From Acinetobacter sp. ASP199 (GTDB lineage: Bacteria; Pseudomonadota; Gammaproteobacteria; Pseudomonadales; Moraxellaceae): a stretch of 64,000 nucleotides of DNA. The DNA is taken from positions 1,984,001 to 2,048,000 of the forward strand of contig NZ_CP062182.1 in the NCBI RefSeq assembly GCF_022700675.1. The letters are read 5' to 3'. The position numbers were made by a program, and so were the translations under genes. A model generated the notes under the pieces. It ran no database searches. It was not told the DNA's origin and saw nothing but the letters and a program-made list of their open reading frames with translations. Every line of letters starts with the position of its first letter. Position 1 is the first letter of the stretch. Positions 18,797 to 27,577 of the stretch are shown here, piece after piece.

Positions 18797-20191
18797 TTAA
18801 ACTCCCTGTTTGAATGCAGCTTTAGCCGCGTTGCGACCTGCAATTCGACCAAACGTTGTCCCGATCGACATACCCACGCCTGCGGTATAACCCTGTCCTA
18901 AAACGTTACCGGCCATCATTTCTCCAGCCACATATAAGTTTGGACTTGCTTTGTCGTTAAAGCGTACTGCTGCATCATCTTCAACTTTCAGACCTAAATA
19001 GGTAAAGGTAATCCCAGGTCGTAATGCATACGCAAAGAACGGCGGTTGATTTAATGGCACCGCCCAATGGGTTTTCGCAGGCGTTAGATTTTCTGTGTGA
19101 CAGTTATCTAAAACCGTATGATTAAACTCACCGTTGACACAGGCTTGGTTATATTCCTGTACCGTTTTGCTTAAGGTCGCAACATCCAGATTCAGCTTCT
19201 CTGCCAGCTCTTCAATGGTGTCTGCCTTTGTGCCTTCAAACACAGGTGGCATGAAGCGACCCACAGATTTAGAGTCAATAATCGAGTAAGCAATTTGATT
19301 TGGTTGTTTCGCAACGAGGCGACCCCAAATGGCATAGCGTTTCGGCCAGAAGTCCTCGCCCTCATCATAGAAACGCTGTGCATTTTTATTCACCACAATA
19401 CCCAAAGACACGCAGTCAATACGGGTACAGATGCCACCGTCATACAATGGCGCACGCGCATCTACTGCTACGCAGTGTGATTGTGATGGATCGCCGATAA
19501 TATCTGCACCTTGGTCAATCATAAATTTCAGCAGATTACCTTGGTTAAAGCGCGTACCTCGAATAATGAAGTTGTCGGCAGGCCATTCACCATTTTCGTT
19601 TTGACCCCATGCTTCTTTCAACCATTCGCGATTTGACTCAAAACCACCTGCGGCCAAGACACAAGATGCTCCTTCAAAGCGCGTACCATCTTCAGCAATC
19701 GCCGCTTTAAAGACACCATTTTCAATTTCTAAATCAATGATTTTGGTGTTGTAACGAATTTCAACACCCATATCTTGTGCACTGCGGAAATACGCATTCA
19801 CTAACGCCTTACCACCACCCATAAAGAAGGCATTGGTTCGCGCAACATGCAATGCACCCGAAAGTGGTGGCTGGAAATTCACCCCATGTTTACGCATCCA
19901 GTCACGACAGGTTGCAGTTGAACGAATGACTAAGCGCGCAAGGTGTTCATTGGTTTTCCCTGCGGTCACTTTCAGTAGATCTTGCCAATATTCTTCTTCA
20001 GGATATGCATCTACAAGAACATCTTGAGGCTCGTTATGCATACATCTTAGGTTACGTGTGTGCTGGGAGTTTCCGCCTCGCCATTCTTTAGGCGCTGCTT
20101 CCAAAAGCAATACCGATGCGCCAGCCTCTCTCGCTGTTAACGCAGCACATAAGGCAGCATTCCCACCACCAATCACAATTACATCATGCAT
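18797..20191 (-). CDS. tcuA: FAD-dependent tricarballylate dehydrogenase TcuA
   Basis: 464 residues from the ATG at 20191; an in-frame TTG at 20221 is less likely because an AAGGGAAG site precedes the ATG. The Rossmann FAD motif is [19 protein letters not shown]. The C-terminal FAD-binding motif of the fumarate-reductase/succinate-dehydrogenase flavoprotein family is [21 protein letters not shown]. TcuA oxidises tricarballylate to cis-aconitate, feeding the TCA cycle. Neighbouring tcuB, the LysR gene and transporter genes agree. Related FAD-dependent 3-ketosteroid-type oxidases are an alternative, but the gene order argues for tcu. Confidence 0.9.
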   Translation of the reverse strand: MHDVIVIGGGNAALCAALTAREAGASVLLLEAAPKEWRGGNSQHTRNLRCMHNEPQDVLVDAYPEEEYWQDLLKVTAGKTNEHLARLVIRSTATCRDWMRKHGVNFQPPLSGALHVARTNAFFMGGGKALVNAYFRSAQDMGVEIRYNTKIIDLEIENGVFKAAIAEDGTRFEGASCVLAAGGFESNREWLKEAWGQNENGEWPADNFIIRGTRFNQGNLLKFMIDQGADIIGDPSQSHCVAVDARAPLYDGGICTRIDCVSLGIVVNKNAQRFYDEGEDFWPKRYAIWGRLVAKQPNQIAYSIIDSKSVGRFMPPVFEGTKADTIEELAEKLNLDVATLSKTVQEYNQACVNGEFNHTVLDNCHTENLTPAKTHWAVPLNQPPFFAYALRPGITFTYLGLKVEDDAAVRFNDKASPNLYVAGEMMAGNVLGQGYTAGVGMSIGTTFGRIAGRNAAKAAFKQGV

Positions 20192-20289
20192 TCGATGTCT
20201 TCCCTTTCGAATTTGCGACAATGTAATTCGAAAAGGGAAATCCAGGTAACGGGCTAGGGTTAAATAGGTATTTAGTAAAATTAAATAGG

Positions 20290-21222
20290 CTAAAAGTCTA
20301 ACAACTCTGCACTAGGCCATAAATCCTCACGAATCAATTGCTTAATACAGGATTTAATGGCCACTTTAACCGCTAGACTGGCCGGTGACAGCTCATCTTC
20401 TGCCAAACTGACCAAATAATTTACCCGTTCGAGATCGGGATTGATGATTTTTAATAAGCATAAATGCTCACGTAAATGCTGAAAATAGGCACTGCCCGGC
20501 TGAATAGTGGCCACATTGCCATGACTGACACAGTTCATGAGCAGATGTAAGCCATCGACTTCATAGACCACATTGGATAAATCAATTTTTTGTGCCAAAA
20601 ACTTTCTCAGACCATGTCGTGGACTCGGCAAGACCAAAGGCAATTTTTGTACCTGCTCATAGTCAATCATTTGACTCTGTAAACACGTCCCCATGCCATG
20701 TTGCTTTAACAACTCAGGGTTTAGCATTAAATACATCTGTTCTTTCAGTAAGGGTTGAATGGCCCACTGCTCCGCCACATCATTAGTAAAAATAATCGCG
20801 ATATCGAGCTGACGTAAATTAATTAAATTGGCCAAATTTCCCGATAAACTTTCGATCAAATGTACTTTAATATCGGGATAACGCTCATCCATCAGTTTGA
20901 TAAATGGAATACCAAGCACAGATGCAATACTCGGGGAAAAACCCACACTGACATGACCGGTTAAACGAGATGAATGCGCGGCTTCAACCGCATATTGTGA
21001 ATGTCGAAGTACCAATTGTGCCTGTTTATAAAATGCGAGTCCTGCTGGCGTTGGTGTGACCCCTAAAGATGTTCTTTGCAACAGTCTTGTGCAGAGTTCA
21101 TCTTCTAATTTTGTGATTTGTTGGCTGAGCGCAGATGTTCCTACATCTAATTTATTTGCAGCTTTGCCCAGACTCCCAGATTCAACGATCGAGACAAAGT
21201 ATTTAAACTGTTTTAATTCCAC
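20290..21222 (-). CDS. tcuR: LysR-family regulator, TcuR-like
   Basis: 310 residues: an N-terminal winged helix (LKQFKYFVSIVESGSLGKAA, then SALSQQITKLEDELCTRLLQ) and a periplasmic-binding-protein-like effector domain. It is the first gene of the minus-strand tcu block, 98 bp upstream of tcuA and in the same orientation. This is like tcuR of Salmonella, which activates tcuABC in response to tricarballylate. The effector is inferred. The 20222-20289 gap probably holds the tcuAB promoter and operator. Confidence 0.82.
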   Translation of the reverse strand: MELKQFKYFVSIVESGSLGKAANKLDVGTSALSQQITKLEDELCTRLLQRTSLGVTPTPAGLAFYKQAQLVLRHSQYAVEAAHSSRLTGHVSVGFSPSIASVLGIPFIKLMDERYPDIKVHLIESLSGNLANLINLRQLDIAIIFTNDVAEQWAIQPLLKEQMYLMLNPELLKQHGMGTCLQSQMIDYEQVQKLPLVLPSPRHGLRKFLAQKIDLSNVVYEVDGLHLLMNCVSHGNVATIQPGSAYFQHLREHLCLLKIINPDLERVNYLVSLAEDELSPASLAVKVAIKSCIKQLIREDLWPSAELLDF

Positions 21223-21343
21223 TCATTTCCCTTGATACGTTTTAATAACAGTACGTTAGATTTAAATAATATACGATATAATGATAATCAAGAGAATGAC
21301 AAAAAAGGGGTATTGAATTTTTAGAAATACTTTTTTATTCCCA

Positions 21344-21388
21344 CTGCTTGAGTTTTGATTCTGTAAGAGTAATAACTCATTTAAGCAT
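21344..21388 (-). pseudogene. Decayed N-terminus of a tyrosine integrase
   Basis: Read from an ATG at 21388 the minus strand gives M-L-K-stop-V-I-T-L-T-E-S-K-L-K. This aligns with the start of the intact integrase at 49862 (M-P-K-L-V-I-S-L-T-D-S-K-I-K). The DNA just upstream, an ACGGTATATTTTT stretch, also matches. After about 15 codons the similarity ends. This is a remnant of a second integrase of the same type, in the same orientation, upstream of an att core. Confidence 0.75.
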
Positions 21389-21549
21389 ATTTTTTACGGT
21401 ATATTTTTGCAAGGAACGGGATAATATCGTAATCATAAAAATTTAGGGTATCTTCCCATGCCTTTAGACATCATCAGATAATTTCATGGGATAAGTTTGA
21501 ATCTTTAATATTCTTTAGATTGTATCGGATGTAGTTAAACAAGAAGAAG

Positions 21550-21564
21550 ATGGTGCGCTCAGCG
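21550..21564. other. att core, copy of tRNA-Arg 3' end (left boundary of island)
   Basis: The 15-bp sequence ATGGTGCGCTCAGCG is repeated exactly at 50024-50038, inside the 3' end of tRNA-Arg(CCG), in direct orientation. With the intact integrase beside the tRNA, these are the two att sites of a 28.5-kb integrated element. At this end the core continues into GCGCACC, forming a 7-bp stem with the core's own GGTGCGC. Confidence 0.82.
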
Positions 21565-21627
21565 CGCACCGAACTCTGCTGCTATCATATTGTTTTATAT
21601 TGATAAAAACAAAAGACCATTGAGCTT

Positions 21628-21646
21628 TACCGTAAAAAATACCGTA
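21628..21646. repeat. 19-bp repeat TACCGTA-A5-TACCGTA, left copy
   Basis: An exact 19-bp match to 49895-49913, which lies immediately upstream of the intact integrase. Two TACCGTA units are spaced 12 bp apart, start to start. Copies near both island ends suggest arm-type integrase or excisionase binding sites; that role is inferred. Confidence 0.65.
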
Positions 21647-21887
21647 TAAATATTATTTACTTTTTTCAAATTGCTAATTTGAAATTTATTGACCAAATTT
21701 TGACCCAGATCAGATTTAGTGTATTGAATCACTTAGAAATCTTGTTCAAATCCTAATTCAGGATTTGAAATGGTGTACTGATTATATCAATATTAAAAGC
21801 ACCATAAATAGTAATGATATAACATATCGTTTCTTCAATATTCTTTTTTGATGTATCATTCTTTTAGACACATTCAGGGACAAGGTA

Positions 21888-22619
21888 ATGTTTGAAATTA
21901 TTGATGATTTAAAAAATAAATTAGATCAGCATCGTCCCCTATCACCTGCGATAGTAAAAAATTTACAAGAAGACCTTATTGTACGATGGACTTATCATTC
22001 CAATGCTATTGAAGGCAATACACTTACTCTATTAGAAACAAAAGTTGTACTAGAAGGCATTACTGTCGGTGGAAAAGCTTTACGAGAGCACTTCGAGGCA
22101 ATTAACCATAGAAATGCCATTTATTACGTTGAAGACATTATTAGAAAGGAAGAACCTTTTTCTGAATGGCAAATTCGCAATATCCATCAACTCATTTTAA
22201 AGAATATTGATGATGATAATGCTGGCCGATATCGCCAGCAAAACGTATTGATTTCAGGTGCTACAACTACACCACCGGACTATACATTGCTCAATGACAA
22301 AATGACTCAGCTAGTCGATTGGTACAACTCAGAGGCACATAAGCTTCATCCCATTGAACGTGCAGCTAAAGTACATGCGGATTTTGTAGGCATCCATCCA
22401 TTCATTGATGGCAATGGACGTACATCGCGTCTTTTGATGAACCTTGAGTTGCTCAAAGCTGGATACCCTCCTTGCGTTATTACAGTCGAAAATCGCTTAG
22501 CCTACTATGAAGCGTTAGATCAATGGATGGCTTATAGAAAAACTGAGCCTTTCATTCAGTTGGTTGCCGAAGCTGTACTGGAGGGGTTTAAACCATATCA
22601 GGTTGTACTAGGTATTTAG
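21888..22619 (+). CDS. Fic-domain protein (class II, with built-in inhibitory motif)
   Basis: 243 residues. The active-site motif HPFIDGNGRTSR (H170 to R181) is complete. The N-terminal inhibitory helix motif S38-N-A-I-E42-G fits class II Fic proteins, which AMPylate target proteins until the Glu blocks ATP. There is no obvious C-terminal winged helix, so the protein is a minimal version (typical Fic/DOC proteins of this type are 350 or more). The gene sits at the left edge of the island. A second, IS-truncated copy of its start and upstream region lies at 36900-37187. It could be a solo toxin-like or housekeeping AMPylator. Confidence 0.85.
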   Translation: MFEIIDDLKNKLDQHRPLSPAIVKNLQEDLIVRWTYHSNAIEGNTLTLLETKVVLEGITVGGKALREHFEAINHRNAIYYVEDIIRKEEPFSEWQIRNIHQLILKNIDDDNAGRYRQQNVLISGATTTPPDYTLLNDKMTQLVDWYNSEAHKLHPIERAAKVHADFVGIHPFIDGNGRTSRLLMNLELLKAGYPPCVITVENRLAYYEALDQWMAYRKTEPFIQLVAEAVLEGFKPYQVVLGI

Positions 22620-22871
22620 CAAAGCTTATACGGTAGCTCAGACAAAAATATCAAAAATTTGGGTTTAGACAAGCCCCCAACCAAATTTAACACAAAATCT
22701 TTTTCATAGAAGCAAGATCTTCCGGAGGTTAAAAATATAATTTCTAATTTTAGAACCTATTATTTTTAGGAAGAATTACCGCGATTTATCAGGTGAAAAT
22801 AAAGTGTGGTAACTTTCTTTTGTGAGATTTACTCAGTGCTCAGCACTGAGTAAATCATGTGGTCCATGAGA

Positions 22872-23123
22872 TTATTCAATAACCATGCTGTCTTCAGCAA
22901 GAATTACTTCGCCTTTGTAATGGTCAGTCACTTCTTTAATTAATGACTCTTCACTTTCACCAAAGAAAATTGCGTGATTGAGCACGAGTTTCTTTGGTTT
23001 AATAATGTTTGCGATTTTTGCGAGTTGCGTAGTTGTTGTATGCGCATCGAGCATATATTTTTGCCAATCTTTAGATAAGCGCTGATTACCTTTATCACTT
23101 AAAACTTCATGAATTAAAATGTC
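22872..23123 (-). pseudogene. C-terminal fragment of a metallo-beta-lactamase-fold hydrolase
   Basis: About 83 codons, beginning DILIHEVLSDKG directly at the IS3 element edge and ending EDSMVIE. The IHE and the later LVLNHAIFFG correspond to metal-ligand motifs of RNase Z-like MBL hydrolases. The N-terminal two thirds, with HxHxDH, are missing. They are not found on the other side of the IS, so the insertion was accompanied by a deletion. Confidence 0.7.
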
Positions 23124-23158
23124 TGGACTGCTCCCAGTATCCTAGACACGAGACGGCC

Positions 23159-23965
23159 TCATTTTGAAGCTGCCTCAAAGGCTTCTGGACTCATCCCATC
23201 GAGATGCGAATGACGCCTGATTCGATTGTAAAACATCTCGATATAATCAAATACATCTGCACGCGCCATTTCTCGTGTTTTATAGATCCTCTTTTTAATT
23301 CTTTCCTTCTTTAAGCTGCTAAAAAAGGATTCAGCAACAGCATTGTCCCAACAGTTTCCACGACGACTCATACTCGGAACTAAATTATGCTTCTGACAGA
23401 ATTTCTGCCAGTCTCCGCTACTGTATTGTGAGCCTTGGTCTGAGTGTATGATCACAGGTTCATTGGGTCTGCGTCGCCATACCGCCATTAAAAGGGCATC
23501 CAAAACGATATCCTTGGCAAGCGTAGGTTTCATTGACCAACCGATGACTTTCCTTGAATATAAATCGAGAACCACAGCCAGATATAACCAGCCTTGCCAA
23601 GTGCGGATGTAGGTAATATCAGTCACCCACGAGGTATCAGGTGTGTTTACAACAAATTCTCGATTTAAATGGTTAGGTGGCACAATCTGAGGACGACCAC
23701 GACCATAGCTTTTATGCTTCTTATATCCTCGAACAGCGGCAATGCCATTGTTCTTCATGATCTTCAGCACACGATTCGGTCCACAGCTTTCACCTAGCTC
23801 TTTAAGATCCAGCGTGATGCGACGATAACCATAGATACCATAACTGGCATCATAAGAAGAACGGATCAGTTGTAATAACCGTTTGTCTTCAATTGTTTTG
23901 CCTGATTCGGGTTCATGTAGCCAGGCATAATAGCCAGCACGAGCAATCTTAAGAACCCGACACAT
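23159..23965 (-). CDS. IS3-family transposase OrfB (DDE integrase core)
   Basis: 268 residues from the internal ATG. The rve-type catalytic core has the DDE residues in VTDITYIRTWQG, IHSDQGSQYSS and AVAESFFSSLKKE. A -1 frameshift at the A6G tract in OrfA would fuse it to OrfA. The in-between frame is open (it reads through FILEYSHQFKIKTMCRVLK), so the fusion transposase is intact and the element may be active. Confidence 0.92.
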   Translation of the reverse strand: MCRVLKIARAGYYAWLHEPESGKTIEDKRLLQLIRSSYDASYGIYGYRRITLDLKELGESCGPNRVLKIMKNNGIAAVRGYKKHKSYGRGRPQIVPPNHLNREFVVNTPDTSWVTDITYIRTWQGWLYLAVVLDLYSRKVIGWSMKPTLAKDIVLDALLMAVWRRRPNEPVIIHSDQGSQYSSGDWQKFCQKHNLVPSMSRRGNCWDNAVAESFFSSLKKERIKKRIYKTREMARADVFDYIEMFYNRIRRHSHLDGMSPEAFEAASK

Positions 23966-24012
23966 CGTCTTAATCTTAAATTGATGGCTGTACTCAAGGA
24001 TAAACTGATACT

Positions 24013-24297
24013 TTACTCGGGCAGGCTTGCAAAGTACCTTGCGGCCTTTTTTAAGATATCCCGCTCTTCTTCAGTTTGCTTAAGCTGACTTTTAAGACGA
24101 AGGATCTCTTTCTTTGCTTCGAGTAGTTCATGTTCATCAGGGTTGTTGCGTAAAGGCTGTACGGCCTTTAGCCATTTATAAATGCTGTGCTGTGATACAC
24201 CTAAACGTTCTGCCACATCAGTGACAGAATATCCACGTTCAGTAATCAATTTAACAGCTTCTTCTTTAAATTCTGGGGTGTATCGTTGTCCACTCAT
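24013..24297 (-). CDS. IS3-family OrfA (helix-turn-helix)
   Basis: 94 residues with a winged-type HTH (GYSVTDVAERLGVSQHSIYK) and a C-terminal leucine-zipper helix (ELLEAKKEILRLKSQLKQTE). It binds the IS ends and regulates transposition. Its 3' part holds the A-AAA-AAG slippery tract. Confidence 0.9.
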   Translation of the reverse strand: MSGQRYTPEFKEEAVKLITERGYSVTDVAERLGVSQHSIYKWLKAVQPLRNNPDEHELLEAKKEILRLKSQLKQTEEERDILKKAARYFASLPE

Positions 24298-24358
24298 AAT
24301 GTTCTCTCCTATGCAAAAAGAATAGACGAAATTTGTCTAGGAGAGTGGTGGCAGTCCA

Positions 24359-24695
24359 AAGATGGTTATGTGTGTCTAGAATTTTGGTGGCTATTCATTT
24401 AAAAGCTTTATTTTCACCCAATAAAATACCCATAAAACAAGAGGAAGCTCAAATGAGCTTCCTCTTGTGAAAAATTGTGGGACAGCAATGGGATCAGTAT
24501 GCCTATTTAGGTGATATGCTTAAAGAGCTACCCATATAAAGTGACCCAAATAGAAGAGTTCCTTCCTCGCCGCCCCCCCCGTTAAAACTTAGCGATGAGG
24601 TTCAGCACATACTTACTTAGAGAATCTAAGATCAAGGATCTTTAAATATGAAGATCGTACATTTTTAGATCATTACCCTCGTTTATGAATAAAGC
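24359..24695. other. Intergenic DNA with a long hairpin and a gene remnant
   Basis: A perfect 14-bp stem at 24437-24468 (ACAAGAGGAAGCTC with its complement, 4-nt loop) resembles a terminator read on the minus strand. Plus-strand bases 24478-24539 read GQQWDQYAYLGDMLKELPI-stop, the end of a lost gene of unknown kind. A run of nine C follows near 24582. Confidence 0.5.
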
Positions 24696-25535
24696 TTAAA
24701 AAGAATAACGTGCGATGACATAAGGTACACTATGTGTTGCATGATTAAATGCATCTTTTTGACTATCAATTAAATATTTATTACGCCAATACTCATACCC
24801 CACACCAACTTTCAAACCTGATTTGGCACCAACATCGTATAAATAATTAATTTGTACCATCGTTGAAGGCTTAGCTTCTTCATTGAAATATCCTGGTCCA
24901 CTTGCACCAATAAAATCTACAAAGCCATCAACAAAACCTTTTTCACCAACAGGTAAACCAAAACTCGTCCAAACTGCATAAGTTGGGTCAAATGCGAAAC
25001 GCCCACCTGTGAAATTATTATTAGCACTTTCATAGTACCAATCAGCACCTATTTCAAGATATCCTTTTGGAACTTTCAGATCCGCACTTAAACCAACACG
25101 TGCTTTAGTGGGATTTGGCTCTAGTGCCGAATTTTTTAACCCTTTATCGACACGTAAAGTGAGGTTCATGTCACGAACTATTTCATTATTTAAGGCAGAG
25201 TCTGGAAAGAAAGCATTGTATGACAAATATCTACGGTAAAATACGTAGTATTCAGTTGCACCATCTTTTCCATTTGCCTTAGGATCTTTATCATCGGAAA
25301 GATACAAATTAGCGACCAATAGGTTGCGACCAAAATTATCTCCACTCAAGTGTGTATAATTTAATATAGTTTTCGAAACGTCATCTGGATTCGCAGGCTC
25401 GTTATATTGGTTACTCCACGTTGCTCCAAAATGGTTTGTCTGCCAAAAATTTGCAAAAATTTGGGTGCTCGCAATAGAAAGACTTAAACCAAGAAGGATT
25501 TTTTTCAAAATTTTATGTCTATTATTAAAATTCAT
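24696..25535 (-). CDS. Tsx/OmpK-like outer-membrane channel
   Basis: 279 residues. A signal peptide (to about residue 28, IASTQIFA-NF) is followed by a beta-barrel with aromatic-rich strands and the C-terminal PYVIARYSF outer-membrane signature. The size and strand pattern (FWQTNHFGATWSNQY, then GYEYWRNKYL near the end) fit the nucleoside-specific channel family, Tsx or OmpK. It is divergent from a LysR gene with a shared 169-bp region. Since the catabolic cluster beyond also has an NCS1 permease, uptake of a nucleobase-like or N-heterocyclic compound is plausible; that is inference. Confidence 0.7.
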   Translation of the reverse strand: MNFNNRHKILKKILLGLSLSIASTQIFANFWQTNHFGATWSNQYNEPANPDDVSKTILNYTHLSGDNFGRNLLVANLYLSDDKDPKANGKDGATEYYVFYRRYLSYNAFFPDSALNNEIVRDMNLTLRVDKGLKNSALEPNPTKARVGLSADLKVPKGYLEIGADWYYESANNNFTGGRFAFDPTYAVWTSFGLPVGEKGFVDGFVDFIGASGPGYFNEEAKPSTMVQINYLYDVGAKSGLKVGVGYEYWRNKYLIDSQKDAFNHATHSVPYVIARYSF

Positions 25536-25704
25536 AATACGTCCATGATTATTGATAGTGAAATTTCATTTTGACTAAAAATACAATCATGTCTATTTAG
25601 ATTTAATTTTATATTTATAATAAAAAGGATATAAATAACATTTACTCATAGAAAAATTTAATCTATGATCAAGTTAAATATAGAATTCTAAATTAGGGAA
25701 AATA

Positions 25705-26667
25705 ATGGCAAAAATAGATCAATATCTCCGATCTAATTTAAAATTGAGACATTTACAATTACTGGTAACATTAGATGAAATTCGTCATATTGGTAAAGCA
25801 GCTAATTATTTAAATGTTACTCAACCTGCAATTTCAAAAACCTTAGCTGATTTTGAAGAAGGGTTAAATGTCAAATTATTTGATCGAACTACAAGAGGCA
25901 TGTTACCGACAGAAGCAGGGATTTGTTTAGTCAAGCATGCAAAAAAGATTTTAAACGAGATTGCATCTGCTCGTGATGAATTAGTCGCCATTAGTGAGGG
26001 GCGTGCAACACGAATTTCAATTGGCATTTTGCCAGCAGCTTCACTTTCAATATTACCTAATTTTATTGCACGCGTTGAAAACGAAATGATTTCAACTAGC
26101 ATTAGTGCCCGAGAAGGAAGTTCTGATGTTTTACTTTCTCTTTTACGCACAGGCGAATTAGATATTATTATTGGTAATTTGACTGCGAAACCTTTAGGAA
26201 TTGAGTTTAGAACCAAGCACTTATATAAAGACCCAATCGTTGTAGTTGTAAAAAACAAACATCCTCTAACAAAAAAAATGAATCTAAATTGGAGCGATTT
26301 ATCTGACTATCCAATGGTACTACCGCCTGAGTTTGCGACCACACGTACTGTCATCGAAGAGTTCTTATTATTCAATCACGTTAACATCTCCAAAAGATAT
26401 GTAGAATCCTTATCAACATTAACTAACATTGGCGTATTACAAGAAACTGAGTCTATCGGTTTTTTATCTAGACAAGTAGCAGAATATTTTAAGAAAGCCA
26501 ATTTAGTTGATATTCTTCCACTTGAAATGAAAAACATTTATATAGATATTGGTTTAGTTTGGTATACAGAAAGAAATCTTACCCCATCACAAAAAAATAT
26601 TATTAAGATTCTCGAAGATACAGTTTATAAAAATACAATTCACCATTCAAAAAACTCTAAATTGTGA
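25705..26667 (+). CDS. LysR-family regulator
   Basis: 320 residues. N-terminal HTH (LKLRHLQLLVTLDEIRHIGK, AANYLNVTQPAISKTLADFE) and a C-terminal effector domain of the CbpA/GbpR/PcaQ-like type. It is divergent from the Tsx-like porin and faces the catabolic cluster, which it probably controls. Very AT-rich codon use compared with the core genes. A 14-bp hairpin overlaps its stop codon. Confidence 0.88.
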   Translation: MAKIDQYLRSNLKLRHLQLLVTLDEIRHIGKAANYLNVTQPAISKTLADFEEGLNVKLFDRTTRGMLPTEAGICLVKHAKKILNEIASARDELVAISEGRATRISIGILPAASLSILPNFIARVENEMISTSISAREGSSDVLLSLLRTGELDIIIGNLTAKPLGIEFRTKHLYKDPIVVVVKNKHPLTKKMNLNWSDLSDYPMVLPPEFATTRTVIEEFLLFNHVNISKRYVESLSTLTNIGVLQETESIGFLSRQVAEYFKKANLVDILPLEMKNIYIDIGLVWYTERNLTPSQKNIIKILEDTVYKNTIHHSKNSKL

Positions 26668-26688
26668 GATTTATAATCTCACAATTTA
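26658..26688. terminator. Terminator between convergent LysR and repeat-protein genes
   Basis: A 14-bp perfect stem (TAAATTGTGAGATT and its complement) with a 3-nt loop, overlapping the LysR stop codon. It would stop transcription in both directions. Confidence 0.7.
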
Positions 26689-26700
26689 AATCTATATTTT

Positions 26701-27486
26701 TTATTCACTTATTAATTTTAAATAATTCAAAAATTCTTTTTTAATATATTTCATAGAATCTGGATTCTTTGAAATCGCCAACTTAATAATACTTTCATTA
26801 TAATAGTTTAAAAAACGTATCACATTAGGCTTCTGCAATATTGCCAATTCCCACACTTGGTCACTAGGTTTCTGGATATATTGAATTGCATATGGCCTTT
26901 TTTTAACTGCGAATAGACATAATGCTTCACTTGGATTCAATACAAATTGAATAGACATTGGATTTGAAGAAATCGCTATAAAAATATTTTCATCAGATTG
27001 ATCAAACACCCACTCCAAAGCTAACCCATCCCGCTTCAGTGCGAGGTTCACCAATTCTTTGGTTTTGTTTTTCACATATTTAAGTGCATGTGCATTTGCT
27101 AAAATTGCTTTTCTGCAAATTTCAAATGTTTGGTTTTTAACATACTTAAGCGCAAAACCATTTTGTCGAACTGCTTCTAAACAAATCGATACCGTCTGAT
27201 TATCTATATGCCGTAATGCCAAGCCTTCTTTTTTTACTGCTGATAAACAAATTTCATCAGTTTTATCATGAACATATTGTATAAGATCTCCATTTTGTGA
27301 CACAGCATAGATGCACAAGTCTACAAATTGGTGTCTAAGAAATTTAATGGCTCTTGGATTTTGATAAATTGCAGCTCTTGCAATAATATAATCTTGTTTT
27401 TCCACATATTGTAAGAATAGTCCATTTTCCCTAACTGCATTTAAATCGCTTTCATATGTATGATAAAATCGATTTATAATTTCCAT
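26701..27486 (-). CDS. DUF4116-like tandem-repeat protein, 10.5 repeats of 22 aa
   Basis: 261 residues of the same 22-residue repeat as the protein at 12486-13427. Repeats align one to one with the first and last units of the larger paralogue (NGD, EGL and NGF endings in order; then KRPY and the final SxKYIKK), which has two additional central units. No signal peptide or membrane segment. It lies at the 3' end of the catabolic gene block, 91 bp after the FAH-family gene, with a hairpin in between. It may therefore have its own promoter. Function unknown. Confidence 0.8.
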   Translation of the reverse strand: MEIINRFYHTYESDLNAVRENGLFLQYVEKQDYIIARAAIYQNPRAIKFLRHQFVDLCIYAVSQNGDLIQYVHDKTDEICLSAVKKEGLALRHIDNQTVSICLEAVRQNGFALKYVKNQTFEICRKAILANAHALKYVKNKTKELVNLALKRDGLALEWVFDQSDENIFIAISSNPMSIQFVLNPSEALCLFAVKKRPYAIQYIQKPSDQVWELAILQKPNVIRFLNYYNESIIKLAISKNPDSMKYIKKEFLNYLKLISE

Positions 27487-27536
27487 TTTTCTAACTCATA
27501 TAGACTTATTTGATCCTAAATATCCACATTTTGATC

Positions 27537-27566
27537 AATAAGAGCCCACGAGTGTGGACTCTTATT
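27537..27566 (-). terminator. Hairpin after the FAH-family gene
   Basis: An AATAAGAG arm and a CCAC arm pair with GTGG and CTCTTATT, with a single mismatch between the two helices. On the minus strand the stem ends in TTATT, 11 bp past the stop codon of the catabolic operon's last enzyme gene. Confidence 0.6.
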
Positions 27567-27577
27567 CTGATATTGAT

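Larger units (their letters stand above)
23124..24358 (-). mobile_element. IS3-family insertion sequence, 1235 bp
   Basis: The terminal inverted repeats begin TGGACTGC and contain a shared TCCTAGACA segment at both ends. Two overlapping-frame ORFs are read on the minus strand, with a programmed frameshift motif (A-AAA-AAG) at 24046-24052. The flanking triplets GTC and AAG differ, so no target duplication remains. I cannot give an ISfinder name from memory. Confidence 0.85.

Noticed and set aside
21888..22619. A Fic toxin with a separate antitoxin gene (class I)
   Set aside because: The inhibitory S-x-x-x-E-G motif is inside the protein and no small partner gene precedes it.
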